Of a DNA stretch of 64,000 nt, positions 39,223 through 53,005 are shown in pieces. The stretch spans positions 98,179 through 162,178 of the forward strand of contig VWZX01010545.1 of NCBI GenBank assembly GCA_013399015.1, written 5' to 3'. The notes under the pieces are model-generated. The model saw only the letters and a list, made by a program, of their open reading frames with translations, made no database searches and was not told the DNA's origin. Both the position numbers and the translations under genes were made by a program. This DNA comes from Galbula dea. Taxonomy: Eukaryota > Chordata > Aves > Piciformes > Galbulidae. Numbering within the stretch: the stretch's first letter is position 1; every line of letters begins with the position of its first letter.

Positions 39223-41258
39223 GGAAAAACAACCCTGTAGAGGTTCAAACACCCCCAAAAAAAGGGAGAAGGAGAAACCTCAGAGGACCTCTGGGCCTGA
39301 CTCACCCAGCAATCACTGGACCTCCAGAGCTGTAATTGGCTGTGAATTTTTCATGCTGGAATCAGCTGTGGGCTGCAGGCTTGGAGCTGAATGGAAAATA
39401 AACCTGAAATATTAATGATCCACTGCAGAGTGCAGGCAGGAAAAGATCTACAGATGAGGACAAGGAACCTTAGCTAGCCTGCTGGAATTGCTCCCTTTCT
39501 GTCCATAGGACAGGTGAGGTCAAATGAACCTGTGCTGTCCCAGAGACCCTGGAAAGGATGGTTGCTGGATTCCAGCTTTTGGGGTATTCAGCAGCTGGTC
39601 TGGGTGCCACCCTGGGAAGCCAGGTTAGCTAAACCTTCCAGGTTGTCACTGGAACTCCTCAGCCAGGGTTTGACCTGGGTTAGCAGCCAGTGTGCCATAA
39701 GAAAGCTCCTTCCTAAGCCACAAAGCAGACAAAAGCCCCAGATAAGGGGAAGGGAATCTAACTGTGCACTTATCAGTGTAGCTAGGCTGCTGTCTGGGCA
39801 TCAGAAACCAGCAGGCAGAATTCCCCACCCTCACTGATAAGACCTGACCCAAATCTCTGTAAAGCAGAGTGGAAACACAAGACCTCTGTCAGAGAGGAGC
39901 AAGAGCTCTAAATCAACCAACACCATGGGCTGTGCTTCCCTTGAATGCTGAGGTTCCTCATTCACACCCCCTCCTTATCCCTGTCACCATTCTCCTGCCT
40001 CTAAAGCTACCCTGACATGGGGACTAGGGTAACTGACTTCAGCACTGCCAGCATTAGGGATGCTGCAATCAGAGTAGAGCCTCATCATTTCTGATTTAAA
40101 ATGTGCCAAGCAGCACAGACATTTGGGAAATATATGGCAAATGATAGCAATGGAAAGGGGGAAAAGCCCCAAACCAAGCAGTTATATATAGATATAAATA
40201 TATATGCATCTTCTGAGCATCCACAGACTAGCCCAGAGCATGGAGGAGTAGCAAGGAAGCTTCAATACTCATTTCAATAATTCATGGGCCAGCAGCTGCC
40301 TCTCTCCACCAGAAATAAACCTGCTAGTAAGTGTTAGACAGAAGGAAGACAAGGTGCTGAGATTTAGCCTGCTGAGCTTCTGCACCATGCCTCTGGTAGG
40401 GAAGTCTGGAGATGAACCTGGGTGGGGGAAACTGTCTCAAAGGTGCATAACATCCTTCATTTGGACTGATGTTAACCTGGTGAGCAGTGAGGATTGGTGG
40501 GAGCCATCTCTCTGGAGCTGCTGTTGAAGGCAGGGAGTGGGAGGTTTCCTGAGAGCTGGGGATTTGGACCTCCCCTTCTCCTGTGAAGTGAGAGCTGCTG
40601 GTGCTCAGCCCTGCTGGGAGCTGTGGGTGGTGCAGTGGGTCCTGTCACTGTGAATCTCAGCAGAAGACAGCCCAGCTGGCAGTGCTACCACTGCTCATTT
40701 TCCAGGGAGCTCTGCCTGTCACTAAGGACAACATCCCACCCCCTCCAGCCAGGGCTTGCTTTGCAAATCCACCTCCTTCTGGAGCAGGTCTCAGCTGAGA
40801 CTTTGACTTGACCCAACTTGCTGTCTGAAAGACAGAGGCCAAGCAACACCTGTCCTGCCTCAGCAAGTTGTCCTCTCCCTGGGCAGGATTCCACCTTTGA
40901 CCAGGGAGTTTTGTGACCTGGAACAGCTCAAGGCTTCCCAGAAGCTGCAGTATTCCCCAAGATAGGCTGGTAGGAGGCAAACCCAACTGCACAGGCTGCT
41001 CTGCTGGTCCCCAGAGGAGGCAACTTCTCTCCCTCTCAGGCACTGCTGGCCAAACCTCATCCCTTCCTGCAGGCAGCAGGACCCAGCTGAGCTCAGCTCA
41101 CCTGAGGGCTAGGACACAGCAAGAGACACTCACAAAGCAAGAACAAAGCAAGAAGTACTACTTCTACTAGTTGTAACTACTACTCTGCTCAGGGGAGAGC
41201 TGTGTATCCCCAGGGTTTGGAAGTCTCAAAGGTGCTTGATGTATTCATGTGGAATATA

Positions 41259-41512
41259 GACTCAGAGAACCATTGTGGTTGGAAAGATCATCCAGTCCAA
41301 CCCAGCCATGCTCACCACTAAACCATGCCACATCTCCATGGTTGTTGAACACTTCCAGGGATGGTAACTCCACCACCTCCCTGGCAGCCTGGGCCAATGC
41401 CTGATCACCCTTTCAGGGAAGAAATCTGTCCTAATATCTAATCTGAACCTCTCCTGGCACAACCTGAAGCCATTTCTCCTTTTGTCTTATCTCCTGTTCC
41501 TTGGGAGAAGAT
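41259..41512 (-). mobile_element. CR1 LINE 3' fragment
   Basis: 'ctcagagaaccattgtggtt', 'gatcatccagtccaacccag' and 'gggatggtaactccaccacc'; reversed, about 250 bp. Confidence 0.9.
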
Positions 41513-43001
41513 ATTTACCCATATTTATGGCTGATTATGGAAGAGAAAGCTGTGTGCAGCCCTAGAATAGTGGGGGTCCAGGAGGATAAAGGCTGCTGCC
41601 TGTGTGAACTGTGACATAACACATGTGTAGCTGCTCTAGACCCAGCCACACCTGTGTCAACCAGCAGGAACTGGAGCTGAAAGCTCAGCACACTGGCTAT
41701 TTGTATAAAATATTGAACATACCACAGAAATCTTCAGTTCAGATTGGTTTGGAGTGCTGTGGGGTTGGGGCAACCTGACTTCTATCACATGTCTTATTCC
41801 AGTTGGTAACTGCTCTTTCCTAGGCAGCTCTTGTCTCCTCTGGGAGCTCTGTTTTGCACATGCTACATTTTATATTGTTCTGCATCTGACTTCTCTGAAA
41901 AAAACCCCAAATCTAGAATCAGTTCTAAGTCTGATCAGCAGCTGAAGTCCTTGGCACACTTCAAAGCAAGTTATCAGGAGGTTTTCTTTATCTCTTCTCC
42001 CCTCATGGGCTTTGCCTGGTTACCTGCAGCTGGACAAAACTTCCTTCATCTTCTGGGACTTCTGGAATTAGTCTGGCTACTGATTTTGATCCAGTGGAAA
42101 AATGATCCTTTGGGGTTTTTTTTCAACATGATTGTGTTAGTTTTGGGGGTTTTTTTTCTTGTCTGGCAAAGCACCTTCAGCTCTGCCTTGTGCCCAGCCC
42201 AAGGTCCTCATCAGAACCAGGAGAAGTGGAACATCTCCTCCCTCATTTGAGGGAGAAGTGGAACAAGGCACCTTCAGATCCTCCATAACCACCAGAAACA
42301 GGCAGAGAACATCAGGGAAAGCAGAAGGATCTTGTTCCACATCAAACACACAACTGCAACCATCCCCAGACACATTTGCACTGTTCTTTTCCTTTCTTCC
42401 CTGGCCAGACTTGCAAACCCACTCCAGTCTTTGCTGAAGTCAGTGGCAACGTTCCTCTAGATCGAATGTGACCTTCCCAAACCCTCTTTGTCCCCCACCA
42501 AAGCATTCCTCCTCTTTTTTTCCCCTGGAACACTCAAATTTCATTTTCTGCCTGAGCTTGTGTTGAGCAGCCTGACAGACAATAAATATAATCACACTTA
42601 AGTTAATGGGCAGGACACCAACCCCTAAAGCTTTTATTTTCATTAAACATCATTAGATCTGGCATCTCTTTTATCAAAGCTGTCTCCCATAGCCACTCTG
42701 TCAGAAAGTCCATCAGCCCCAGACTGCATAATGGAATCTACAAGGACAGGCACTGAATTGCTATGGAACATGTAGAGCAGGTTGGGGACCCAAGCTCCTG
42801 AGGAAACAAAACCCCACATCTATTCCAAAAGCCTTTTCAGAAAGGATCTTGAAAGGAGATGCAAAATGAAGATGAATGAATAATTTAAAGTCAAGGAAGG
42901 GAATTGGTTTGCAATGACCTATTTTAACTTTAAAAACCCCAACAACTCTAATGTCTTACAGAAGGCAAAGGTATTTAGATGAGGATGGTGGTTAAACATT
43001 A

Positions 43002-43100
43002 GAATCACAGAAGGTTAGGGGTGGGAAGGGAGCTCTGGACATCAGCTAGTCCAACCTCCCTGGCAGAGCAGAGTCACCTGCAGCAGGTTGCCCAGGATTT
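43002..43100 (-). mobile_element. CR1 LINE short fragment
   Basis: About 100 bp: 'gaatcacagaaggttagggg', 'tagtccaacctccctggcag', 'ctgcagcaggttgcccagga'. Confidence 0.85.
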
Positions 43101-43493
43101 CTTCCCTTTCTTTCTTTTTACACTCCTCTTTTCCTCCTCACTCATCTTTTCCTGCCACTTGGCCAAAAGAAAAAAACCTCCAAAGGCAGCAACTGAAAAA
43201 TTCCAGGCACTTCACACTCATGTCACAGTTTTTAATCTCTGCAAATCTGTTTGGAAAGTGAATAAGGATCATCTGTGCCAGCTTTCATTTACTTGACAAG
43301 CCACTTGCTGTTTAAAAACAGGAGTGTGTTCATGGGGACTTGTGAAGCAAACCTCTCCCTGGAGGAGCCCTTGCTGCCTAATCCAGCAGCAACCATGGCA
43401 CAAGGCTGTGTCTTGGGCTGAGGGGGAAAGAGAGCTCCTCATGCAAGATGCAGGTGTCACCTCATGGCTTGTAGAACTGGACACTGCACAGCA

Positions 43494-44068
43494 GAGAATC
43501 ATTCAGCTCAGAAAAGACCTCCAAGATCATCAAGTCCAACACCCCCATGTCCCCAAATCATGTCTCCACATGCCACAGCTACACATTTGTTGAATCTCTC
43601 CAGGGATGGTGACTCCAGCACTGCCCTGGGCAGCCTAGGCCAGGCTTGGACAATCCTTTCATGAAGAAATTGTTCCCAATATCCACTCTAAACCTTTCCT
43701 GGTGCTATCTGAGGCCATTTCCTCTTGCCCTGTCTCTTGTTACCTGTCAGAAGAGCCCAAGCCCTACCTGGCTCCAACCTCCTCTCAGGGAGCTGCAGAG
43801 AGTGAGAAGGTCTCCCCTGAGCCTCCTCTTCTCCAGCCTAACCAAGCCCAGTTCCCTCAGCTGCTCCTCACAACCCTTGTGCTCTAGACCCTTCCCCACC
43901 TTCCTTGCCCTTCTCTGGCCACACTCCAGCACCTCCATGTCCTTCTTGGAGTGAGGAGCCCAAAGCTGACCCCAGGATTGGAGCTGTGGCCTCCCCAGTG
44001 CCCAGCCCAGGAGGACAATCCCTGCCCTAGTCCTGCTGCCACCCTAGTGCTGATCCAAGCAAGGCTGC
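43494..44068 (-). mobile_element. CR1 LINE 3' fragment with ORF2 C-terminal remnant
   Basis: About 575 bp, starting near 'gagaatcattcagctcagaa' and 'gatcatcaagtccaacaccc'. The minus strand reads LRELGLVRLEKRRLRGDL, the CR1 ORF2 C-terminus. Confidence 0.93.
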
Positions 44069-47000
44069 TCCTGACCTTCTAGGCCAATGGTTTCACCTTC
44101 AGGAAGGTGAATCTGAAGGGCTGTCTCCCTTTGGTTAAGATTAACCCTTGTACTCTGCCATGCCTAACCTCTTAAGAAGGATATTATTACCTAGGGGATG
44201 TTCTGGGCCAGTCCCACCATGAAACTTCAAACCCAAGAGCATCACAAGGCTTTTATCACACAGCTTTCAGCTCCTCTCTAAGAGATAAAATGCCCCAGCA
44301 CTGCCTCCCTCAGACACATGGGACAGCAACGTGGGCTTCTTCCCACAGAAGCTGGAAGCCAGTCAAGACCTCAGGCTCTGGACACCAAGTGATGATTTAG
44401 CAAGAGGAAGCTATTAAAAGTCATTGTTGTCCTGACCTGGCATGTCCTATAAACATCAGAGTAAACTGGGTGTGGGGAGAGAGCAGCAGAAACTGCTCTG
44501 CAGCCTGGCAGATGTGTAAAGTTCCACAAGAACAACTCAGGGGAAGATGCTGAAGAGATCCCAGCCTCTTGCTCCCTTTCCTGACCAGTAACTAATCCTC
44601 CAACCAGCCCAGCCCAGTGGTTTAGCCTTTCAGGTGGGGAAAGTGAGGCAGCAACTTTATGCAACCTTCCCAAAATGATGTGGGAAGCAAAATGGGAACT
44701 GGTTAAAGCCCAGGTTTAGGTAACTGAGCCCTGTGCAGCCTGAGGAAGAAACCTCTTGGTGCCAGTAAAACCTCTGCTCACAAGAGCATCTCCCTCTCCT
44801 CCTTCATGTACAACCCCAAGCTCTTGGTCCTTTGGCCCATGGGAGAGAAGAGTTTATTCCCCAAGCTGCACAGCTGGTAGTAAGGGCAGGAAGGCTGCAG
44901 TTTGCTGTTGCTTGCATTCTGAGTGTGAGTTATTAACATTAACCTCTGGGAACAAAACCTTTCCTTGGTGAGGGAGAAATGCAGAGCTGGGTGTTTGCCT
45001 GGTGTTGCCTTCACCTGCAAGCACAGGGCAGGAGGCTGCTTTTCAGTAGGCTCAGCTCTTTGGGGAAGTGCTGAACTGCACAGAAGCAGTGGCATGACCT
45101 CTGAAGCCAGCAGCTCACCAGCAAGCTGCCTACACTGCCAATGAAGGAGGTTGTTTTCTGTGCCAGCAGCTTTCCAATGAGCTACCAGCAGCATTGCCTT
45201 GTCTGGAAAAAAGAAGAGTTTATGTCTTAAAATGACTGAAATCCCTGGAAAAAGCTGCAGTGAGTTTCTGGCTGAAGTCTGGCAGAAAAGGAACTGAGCA
45301 GCAGCAGGAATATTGTGTCCTAAGCAGCTCCTCTGCCTCTGTTCATTCATTCGTGTGATAGGGGCAAGGGGTTCTGTCTGCAGGCACTGGCAAACAGCAG
45401 CAGTTAAGGAAGGAGGAATTTCAGTTAAAATCCACATCCTGGGGGCTGGCAGCACCTTCTTGCCATGGAAGCCTGGTAAGGAGAAGGAAACACGTGGAAA
45501 ACTCAAGCTGCAAATGTCACCCCATGGAGCAAAGGGAAGAACTGAGCTGAGGGAGTCTCACTGCAAGGAGAAGGGCAGAGGCACCCCCCTGGGGACCTCT
45601 GTTTGTCAGTGCACTCCAGGCTGAGCTCAGACCACAAAGCCAAGTAGGTGCTTAATTGCTCTGCTGATGACAGAGGGTTGCCTGAGCATGAGACCACGTT
45701 TATGGGCAACTCCCTCTGTATTCTGACTGGTCATCATCCCCAGGAGCAGCCTCACAGCTTGCAGAGAGCCAGATCCTCTCAAAGACAGCTCAGTGTCAAA
45801 GCAGCAGGTCACCCCTGAAGCAGCCTCCATCATTTCTGCATGCCTCTGCCCAAGTGCCACTGCTGCTGGGATCCCACTCTAGGGCTGCACACACTGACAA
45901 GCACTCACTTGCCCACAGAATCTATTTCCCAGCTTACTTCATCACTGCATGACATGAAAGAGCTTCCTTCCACCTTCTCACTGATTGTACTGACCAGAAA
46001 GGGGAGGTTGAGGAGCTGAGCAATCCTGGGCTGAAGGAGATAGCTCCAGTAAAAAGCACTTACAGCAGGGTCAGGTGAAAATAGAGGTTTCACAGGCAGC
46101 CTTACACCTCTCTCCTGGCAGCTGTTTCCAATTCTACAGAAATAACACCTCAGTCACAGCAGGAAGGAAAAGGTTTCAAACAGATGGGGTAGAAATAGAA
46201 GGTTTGTCAGTGTAGATGGAGTCTCAATCCTCAGAGGAGGCTGCAGCTAAAAATACTCCAAAGATCAGGTCATTCAGAGAGAAACAGTAAATCTGGGAAG
46301 TTAGAAGCCTGTGCAAAGCTGTGCTGGGGGTTAATGAGAGATGATTTCACCCTAAAGAATTGCTTAACTTCCTGAAGCTTCTGACTATCACAGATAGCAT
46401 GATGGATCACCAGTGAGAACACAAGTACATGGCATTTCACACACACTGAATCCCACAGCTCCCCTAGCCAGGATTTGACACCCAGTGCTTTGTCTGAGGT
46501 GTTCTTCCCCCTACTCCCATCTCAGTGACACCTCCCAGTGTCACTGTCAGTTTTGGCATGGTGGGAGCTGCTACCTTCACCAAATTACCCAGCCTGAGGT
46601 GTGCAGTGGCCAAGTTCTGCATCTCCTGAAGCAGCAAGGAGCCCTGGCTGGACTAACACCTTGAGAAGGAGCTAAAAAATCCTCTTCCAGCTCCTAATCC
46701 TTTTTGCAGCCAACACACATGGGTTTAAATTCCAAGCAGCAATCTGAACTTCAAAATCTTTGTGCTATTTTAGTTGCAGGTATGTTCCTTATTTAATATA
46801 TGTGTCCACTCCACCAGCAGCACTTGATCTCTACAAGATCCTGTGGCATATCTCCACAGCAGGAAAACCCTGCCCCTCAGGGGCTTTAGTTTGGGCAAAG
46901 TCAGAGGTGTTACAGTGGAGATCTACTGGAGCTAATTCCCAGTGCTTGAGTGAATTGAGGAGGTAGAATAATTGCTATTATCTTCCATCTCTAACAAATA

Positions 47001-48177
47001 GGCTGAGTGTATGTCCTGTAAATCTTAATAAGAGGTTTGTCTTTAATGAATGCCTGCTGCAGAAGGGGCATGCACGCACCTTAGGCTGCTCCAGGTCCAG
47101 GATGAAATGTCCCCTGTTTAATTCCAACACCTTAAGCCTCTTTGTTAATGTCTCCAAAGAGCATGAGTGATGAGAGCCCTTCTACAGCAAGCACTGGAAA
47201 CCACTGAGAGCAGCAGCAGCTTCATGGCACAGAATGAATCTTTCTGCACTTTACCATGTTGTGTGCCAGGAGCTGAAGGTGTTGATGCTCTTCAGTTTGG
47301 GTGCTTCACCCTCCAAACAGCTTCACCTTTTGAACAGCATCTTTTCTAACAGGAAGTGATATGCAGCAAGCAGGACAAAAGCAGTTCTTCTTACCCACTA
47401 GTTCAGGACCTTGAGTGAAAGAATTCCTTGACAAGAGTATCAGAACCAAGCAACTCTTTCACACCAGCCAAGATAATTTGCTTTTCAAGGCACCCAGGGA
47501 GAGCCAGGATTTCAAGGCAATCTTGTTCTTCATATAGGCACAGGGAAAATAAACCAACCCCAACATTTCCAAGGTGACTCCATGGCAGGCACCTCTTCTG
47601 TTCACCTCAGTATCTGCTTTATTTTCAGAAAGGCTGAGTCTGCAGAAACCTTTGCTGAAACATCCCCCAGAGGGGATTACTGGGACAGCTGAAATGTCCT
47701 GCTGCCAAGACAAGCAATTAAGAAAAACTAACAGCAAAAGGGGGGGAAAGCAGCATCCAGTAAGCCCATGTCAAGGTTAAAATGTAATGGATGGATTAAA
47801 TGGAACCACACTCCCATGACTTCATTCAGAGAATTGATGGCACTTGACTGCACAGGGCAGAGGGAGAGATGAAGAATTACACAGATGAACACAGCAGGCT
47901 TGTTTTCCCCTAATATTTGTTTTCCTTTGTGCATTAATCAAAAACATGTGGAGACTCAGCTAACAAATGGAAACATTTCCCAACACTCCTATTTCAAAGA
48001 CCCACTTCACTGGCAGCAATTTGACTGCAAAGCTCCTGCCATTCAGCCACCATGGAAAAGCCACTTGCTTCTTAGCTCACAACAGCAAGGTAACCTGTGG
48101 TCCATGAATGGGCAGGGATTGCTTCCCCCCACCCAGGGTCTAGCACTAGACCATGAGCCAGCAATGTGTCCTTCTGG

Positions 48178-48663
48178 ACCAAGAAGGCCAATGGCATCCT
48201 GGGGGGCAGCAAGAAGAGTGTGACCAGCAGGGCAAGGGAGGTTCTCCTCCACATCTACTCTGCCCTAGTCAGGCCACTGCTGGAGTCCTGGGGCCAGTTC
48301 TGGGCTCCCCAGTTCCAGACACACAAGGAACTACTGGAGAGGGCACAGGAAAGGGCTGCAGGAATGCTGAGGGGACTGGAACATCTCTGCTGGGGAAAGG
48401 CTGAGAGCCCTGGGGCTGGGGAGCCTGGAGAGGAGCAGACTGAGGGGAGATCTGCTCAATGCTTAGCAATGCTGCCTGGCTGGGGGGCAGGAGGCTGGGG
48501 CCAGGCTTGGGGCAGTGGTGCCCAGGGACAGGACAAGAGGGAACAGGCAGAGACTGGGACAGAGGAAGGAGCTGAACAGCAGGAGGAACTTCTTTCCTTT
48601 GAGGGTGCAGAGCCCTGGCCCAGGCTGCCCAGGGAGGTGCTGGAGTCTCCATCTTTGGAGACC
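48178..48663 (+). mobile_element. CR1 LINE fragment lacking its 3' end
   Basis: Nearly identical to the 38600 copy over about 480 bp (YSALVRPLLESWGQFWAP frame), but it stops at 'gagtctccatctttggagac' without the CR1 3' terminus. Loss of the 3' end is not expected from target-primed insertion, so a later deletion or rearrangement is inferred. Confidence 0.93.
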
Positions 48664-49877
48664 AACGCTCCAGCTAAACAATGGCATCAGGATTTCTCTC
48701 TCATCCCAAGAGGCCAAATAACATCAGACTTTCACAGTCTGAGCTTCTTAAACTGCTTCCTAGTCTCAAACACCTAGAAGAGCATCTCCTTCTCCTACAG
48801 GGGGGCAGGGAAAGAAACCTACTGATGCCCAACCATGGATTCATGGAAAATACTCTGCTTTCTAGATGGAGGAAGATACAGATGTAAATTCTGAATAATA
48901 TAGCCTAAATCATGGATTTCTCCTCCCTCCAGCATTTTCTTTCTCCTGCATTGCAGTTGAGCCCTTGCCTTTAACTGGTTACCTTGCTGTCTACAACTCC
49001 AGGCAGCACACTGCAGCTGTTCATTTTAATTAATAACATTCTTAATGGGATTTAGAAACAAAGCATTTTAATTAGAGGTCAATTATGAACAACCAAACCT
49101 TGCTTCTGAAAAAAACCCACACCCAAACATTCTCAGGTTCATGAAATCAGCTTCCTAGAGAACTCCAGGCAGCTTAAGACCAGGAGGAGTGATGAGCCAG
49201 GAAGGTCAAAGCCACATACAACCCAACTGGCAGCTATTTTCTTTCTCAGACACAGGAATTCCTAGTCTTTAAACCAAACTGATGTGAGATATAACCCAGC
49301 AATGACTTCTAATCCAAAGTTTCTTGTAGCTCCCTGCTCTATTTGCATGAAGTTAAACGCTGACACTTTGCTCCCATGACTGCAGAGATGTTTATTCATT
49401 GAACTGCAACTCAGACTGGCAGGAAACTGAAACCAAATGTTGCAACACATTAGTAGGACAGCACACAGCTCTGTCCTACTTTTGGATACTCTTTGACAAG
49501 TTCTTGAAGGTTGAAGAGATCTGTGTTAGACAGAAGGTCCAACCTTATGTACAAGAAGAGATGAATAATAAGTATTGGCACCGTGGCAAGAGCAAGTTGT
49601 AGCTGCAGGAACAGGAGAGTTTCACATCATATTGTTGTCAGATACATGAAGTTATTCTGTAAAAGTTCTCTCCCTTGTAGGCAATCTGGCAATCTGTGAA
49701 AATGAGCAGGCAAAGCTGCCCCAGCACATGCTCAGACTCTGAAATCAAATGGAACCTCCCCTCTGGAAACTGGTTTTTATAAAGTGCCTTCACTGTGAAG
49801 TCAATGAAACCTATTGACTGGATTGCAACCTCAAGGTCCTCAGCACATGAGCACAGGGCTACTGCACAGCCAAGACA

Positions 49878-50148
49878 GTGCCCAGGGACAGGACAAGAGG
49901 GAAGAGGCACAGACTGGGGCAGAGGAAGGAGCTGAACATCAGGAGGAACTTCTTTCCTTTGAGGGTGCAGAGCCCTGGCCCAGGCTGCCCAGAGAGGTGC
50001 TGGGGTCTCCATCTCTGGAGACATTCCAAAGGCACCTGGAGGTGATCCTGGGCAACCTGCTGTTGGTGCCCCTGCTCTGACAGATGAAGTTGGACTAGAT
50101 GATCTCCAGAGGTCCCTTCCAACCCCTACCAGTCTGTGATCCCATGAC
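49878..50148 (+). mobile_element. CR1 LINE 3' fragment
   Basis: Starts at 'gtgcccagggacaggacaag' and ends 'tagatgatctccagaggtcc' ... 'ccagtctgtgatccc'. It overlaps the 3' part of the 48178 copy in CR1 coordinates, so the two are separate insertions or a duplicated segment. Confidence 0.92.
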
Positions 50149-52573
50149 AGAGGCACAGCCAGTGCTGGCTCTCAGCATATCTCCATTCCAGCACTAAGCA
50201 GAAACAAGCCATTGCTAACCAAGTTAGAGTGGAGAAGCTCCATGCACCCAATCAGTTCTGCTCCTCCAAGCCAGCTCAGCTCTCCTGGCTTGGCATTTCA
50301 TTGTGCTGTGCAGACAACAGCTCCTTTGTCTGCAGAGAAGCAGGGAAACCAATCACCCCAAGCTAGGAAGGGGAATGGAGTCTGAGCCTCCAAGATGAAT
50401 GAAGCCTTTGGGATAAACAGATGCAACTCTGCTGCAGACAGTGGCAGTGAGCCCACAAATATCCAGAGTGAATTTTGTTCCTCTGTTGGCTTTTTATTTA
50501 TTGGTTTGGGTGGGGTTTTTGAAGAGATGAAGCAGTTTCCCTAGTAAAGGGGCAAAAGCACATCAAAGGCAGCCTTGCTCTGCAGAAATAACCAGCACAT
50601 TTTGAAGAGGTGGAAGAATTTAGACACCTTCCCATAGCATTTTTGGTTGGAAGAGTTTGGAAGAGAGGCCAAATTCTCTGCAGTGGAGAAGATTTAAAGG
50701 GAGGGGCTTAGGAGGCAGCTTCCTCTCTACTACAGCTGAAGTCATCCAGATTGGCAGGTTACTCAGCTCCAATATCAGTTTAATTCAGGGGTATGGCTTG
50801 CAGTGTTTACACCCAGCTCTGCTTCTCTGGGAGATAGTGCAGGAAAACATCAGGTACAGGCAGCACTTGATTAATGCTTTGCTCCTGCAGCTGATTTGAG
50901 CACATGGTGAATTGTGGTGAATGCATCAGGTTTATTTATGGAACAAGAGAATACAAACAAATGCTTAGTGTATTTACAAAGTAAAGGGGCCATGGTGTGG
51001 GGAAAACTCTCTGTCAAACACTGAAAGAGGCAGCTAGCTTAGAACAAAAGAAGCTCACTAGCACTGCTGAAAATCAACTGATAAGCAGAAATTAAAGCAA
51101 ATTAAGATTCCTAGCCAAAAGTGCAGCAGAAAGGTTCCTCAGCAGTCAGATCTCCAGTTCATCCTCTTGACTTTTTATTCCCCTATCCATTTGGCCACCC
51201 CAAGAGCCACTTCCCATGCTCACTCCTGCCAGCAGTTGCCCTTCTCATGACTTCAAGACAGAGCAGCTTCATTTTTCTTGTCATTCTTAGAAAGCACTCT
51301 CTGGAGTTCAAACTCTTCTCCCCAACCCTTCCATTTCATCACAAATATTTACATCAAACAATAACCCTAACCTATGTTTCATCTTCCCCAGCAGTTCTGG
51401 AGTAACTAACACTCACACAGGATGGGTTTTCACTCTACTCTTGTTGGATTTTCAATTTGCCCACATTTAATAGCAGGACAACAATCCATTAAGGATGGAG
51501 TTAAAATGACAGCCATTAGTTCTGTATTGATTTACTCCACAGAGTAGCAGAGCATGAGGAATAGACTCTTTGCTTTTCACTGGCCCATAAAATTGCAGTA
51601 ATAATCTCAAACAAGGTTGCTTGAAGCTTTGCTGTGTTCCTCAGTCATGCTGAAGCAGAGAAGCTTCCCCACCTCATTTTGTCAATGAGCAGTTTAAAAG
51701 CTGCTGGAGCCATTTGTTAGCCACTTCCCAGCTGCCAATGCTCACTATGGCCAGGAATATATAGAGACATCCCAAAATGAGCAGGGAAAGCACTCCTGCT
51801 CTCAAAGGCAATGCAGGGCACACTGAGAAGACAACTCAGAGCTGCTCCTGTTGAATCAGGAGTTTCATTGCCCACCACTGAAGAGCTCTTCACTTTTTAA
51901 TATTCATGGGAGGAAACCCAACCCCTGCAGCTCAAAGCTGTGCCACTCTTAAATAGATCCTCTCAGCTCCCTTTCCCTCACCTGGCCTGTCACAGGAAGG
52001 ATTCCTGGCTATTTTTCATCTTTTTTTTTTGAACCCCAGGGAGATTTGCACTCCTGCCCAAGTGAAAACATCATTATTAAACATCCCCAGTACTTAACAG
52101 GCATTTGATGGGGCATGAAAGTTGCATAAAGCAGTACAAGCCAAATGAATGTTGAACATGTTGATAAGTTGGCTATGAAGCACATCAAACACTTAATCAT
52201 CTGCTTCATAATTACAGCAAGCACATCAGAAGATAGCCCAGCATCTCTAATGTCTCCCTAAACCAAATGCAGATCTCCCCTGTGCTCACTGCTTTTATCT
52301 TCCACCACTTGAGGGGAAACTTCTTCCCTGGGCAGAGTGTTCCTGCAATGCTTCTGGGCTCCTCAGGCCTCCAGCTTTCATCTGCATTCACTGGGGTCCC
52401 CAAGTCCTTTCCAAGAGCTTTTCTTTTCAGTGCCAGCTTCTCCCCAAACCAGTTGTGTTGAAGTCAGTCAGACAAACCAAGGAGCTGGGTGTTTAAGGGA
52501 GCACAAGCACTGACAATATGCAGCAGACAGCCCTGGTGCATACAGCTAAGCCAGCCACAGGGATGAAGGACCA

Positions 52574-53005
52574 TCTCCTGGTCTCCTCCACTGTCATCTC
52601 CTGGTCTCCTCCACTGTCATCTCCTGGTCTCCTCCACTGTCATCTCCTGGCCTCAACCAACATCACCTCCTGGTCCCCCCCACCATCATCTCCTGGCCTC
52701 CTCCACCATCATCTCCTGGCCTCCTCCACCATCATCTCCTGGCCTCCTCCACCATCATCTCCTGGTCCCCCCCACCATCATCTCCTGGCCTCCTCCACCA
52801 TCATCTCCTGGCCTCCTGCACCATCATCTCCTGGCCTCCTCCACCATCATCTCCTGGCCTCAACCAACATCATCTCCTGGCCTCAACCAACATCATCTCC
52901 TGGTCCCCCCCACCATCATCTCCTGGCCTCCTGCACCATCATCTCCTGGTTTCCTCCATCATTATCTGGCCTCAGCCAACATCATCTCATGGCCTCTTCC
53001 ATGTC
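52574..53005. repeat. 23-bp minisatellite, about 18 units
   Basis: The unit tctcctggcctcctccacca+tca recurs with period 23. Variants carry tcccccccacc, tcaaccaacatc or tcctgcaccatc. The plus strand stays open through it (52518-53009, SWPPPPSSPG-type peptides), a by-product of the repeat and not a gene. Confidence 0.95.

Larger units (their letters stand above)
33891..43001. other. Downstream flank, repeats only
   Basis: Outside the listed CR1 pieces and the 23-bp and TC repeats, only unique sequence without coding potential is seen. An A/T microsatellite lies near 40181-40207. Confidence 0.6.
44069..52573. other. Downstream flank, no gene recognised
   Basis: Unique sequence apart from two CR1 pieces. 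The longest open frame outside repeats (minus strand, 44778-45506) has no known domain and no splice or composition support. AT-rich homeodomain-type motifs cluster near 49020-49105 (ttttaattaataac, ttttaattagagg). Confidence 0.55.

Noticed and set aside
44778..45506. 242-codon minus-strand open frame outside repeats
   Set aside because: No domain, no homologue recognised, and the frame is compatible with chance in stop-poor sequence; a protein search would be needed to revive it.
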